Assembly (NCBI GenBank): GCA_937973585.1
Contig: CALJKN010000187.1
Span: 1-5,424 of the forward strand
Direction of reading: 5' to 3'
Source of the DNA: an uncultured Helicobacteraceae bacterium
Lineage (GTDB): Bacteria > Campylobacterota > Campylobacteria > Campylobacterales > UBA6016
DNA: 5,424 bases
In this document: positions 4,892-5,424 of the stretch, one piece after another
Layout: the number at the start of each line of letters is the position of its first letter
Numbering within the stretch: the first letter of the stretch is position 1
Translations under genes and position numbers: made by a program
Notes under the pieces: model-generated
The model's database searches: none
What the model was told of the DNA's origin: nothing
Seen by the model: only the letters and a program-made list of their open reading frames with translations

Positions 4892-5424
4892 ATGGAAGCT
4901 AACAAAAGAGAGCCGTTGCTAATGCTGAAAAGCTTTAACGAATATGCAAAAAGACTACTTATGGCAATTCAATTTTTAGATGATGAAAAAATAGAACATG
5001 ATTTGCTTAAACTAACAAGAAGAACGGTTATAGCCGAGCGTTTTTTTACTAGGCGATTAATTGCAATAACTGGTTTGCAGGGGCAAGGTAAAAGCTCATT
5101 AATTCGAGCTTTGTTTGGACTGCCTGAAGGATATTTGCCGACCATTATAGGACAAGGAGAGAAAGAGCCGATTATTGTAAAATGGGAAGACGGTATTAGT
5201 GAAATTGAATGCTATAAGTATGGGTATCTTGACCATTATAGTGATATTGCATATGTAAAAATAGAAAAGGAAGAATTAAAGAAAATAGCAGAAAACGGTG
5301 TTCACGACAAGGATGCTCTTTATTTAGAAATCAGGGTTCCTTCCCATGAAGGCAATATTATACAAGACAAAGAGTTTTTACTTTTACCGGGTATTGAAAA
5401 AAACAAAAAAGAGCTTAATTGGCA
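4892..5424 (+). CDS. Divergent dynamin-like P-loop NTPase, 3' end beyond window
   Basis: The frame is open from the ATG at 4892 to the window end (177 residues and two bases). AAAGG (4880-4884) lies seven bases before the start. A helical N-terminus (1-55) precedes a Walker A/G1 motif GLQGQGKSSL (61-70, GxxxxGKS). LFGLPEGYLPTIIGQGEKEPI (74-94) then resembles the dynamin switch-I region, and LLLPGIEK (163-170) occupies the G3 position, where dynamins have DLPG. Two usual residues are missing: the switch-I threonine position carries Glu/Lys, and the G3 aspartate is Leu164. It may be a divergent subfamily with altered GTP handling or an ATPase. Large GTPases of this type remodel membranes, and the YkvA partner fits a membrane role. 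Codons are more A/T-rich than in the genes left of 3900. The family call is moderate; other TRAFAC-type P-loop GTPases remain possible. Confidence 0.72.
   Translation, partial: MEANKREPLLMLKSFNEYAKRLLMAIQFLDDEKIEHDLLKLTRRTVIAERFFTRRLIAITGLQGQGKSSLIRALFGLPEGYLPTIIGQGEKEPIIVKWEDGISEIECYKYGYLDHYSDIAYVKIEKEELKKIAENGVHDKDALYLEIRVPSHEGNIIQDKEFLLLPGIEKNKKELNW

Overview
The window suggests a member of the Campylobacterota (Sulfurimonas/Sulfuricurvum/Campylobacter-like). This is inferred from the style of the proteins, A/T-rich promoters with good -10 boxes and poor -35 boxes, short intergenic gaps and a poly-C tract of the kind that phase-varies in this group. No rRNA, tRNA, CRISPR or transposase is visible. 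The first 23 bases are not biological: they are Illumina TruSeq adapter, so base 24 is the true edge of the assembled DNA and the last residues of the leftmost open frame (IGRAHV-stop) are adapter translation.

Layout. 24-1359 (minus): 5' part of a TonB-dependent outer-membrane receptor carrying both halves of the OprC copper site (CxxxM at 98-102, HxM at 301-303); its promoter has an 11-bp-period direct repeat across the -35 region. 1508-2449 (plus): a 313-aa protein with a DUF1566/Lcl_C-like C-terminal half. 2446-2727 (minus): a small XRE/Cro-type HTH regulator, convergent with and overlapping the previous gene by 4 bases, starting at TTG, with a perfect inverted repeat inside its own promoter. 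2918-3631 (plus): a secreted cysteine-rich protein with a Tyr/Thr/Pro/Gln linker. 3636-3981 (plus): a small secreted protein interrupted by a run of nine C; reading through with eight C would give one continuous 114-aa product. 4103-5424 (plus): a separate, lower-GC, tightly packed cluster of a small soluble protein of unknown family, a YkvA/DUF1232 membrane protein and a divergent dynamin-like P-loop NTPase cut off by the window end.

How the genes may work together. The DUF1566 gene and the secreted cysteine-rich gene, 1.4 kb apart, are preceded by almost identical elements: 16 of 17 identical bases containing GACA-N5-TGTC, each ending exactly 8 bases before a -10 box. This marks them as one small regulon, with the XRE gene lying between them as the obvious but unproven regulator. 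The rightmost cluster looks like an independent module. Its gene order (small soluble protein, YkvA, dynamin-like NTPase) suggests a membrane-acting system and is the best candidate here for something undescribed; that role is inferred from domain types only.
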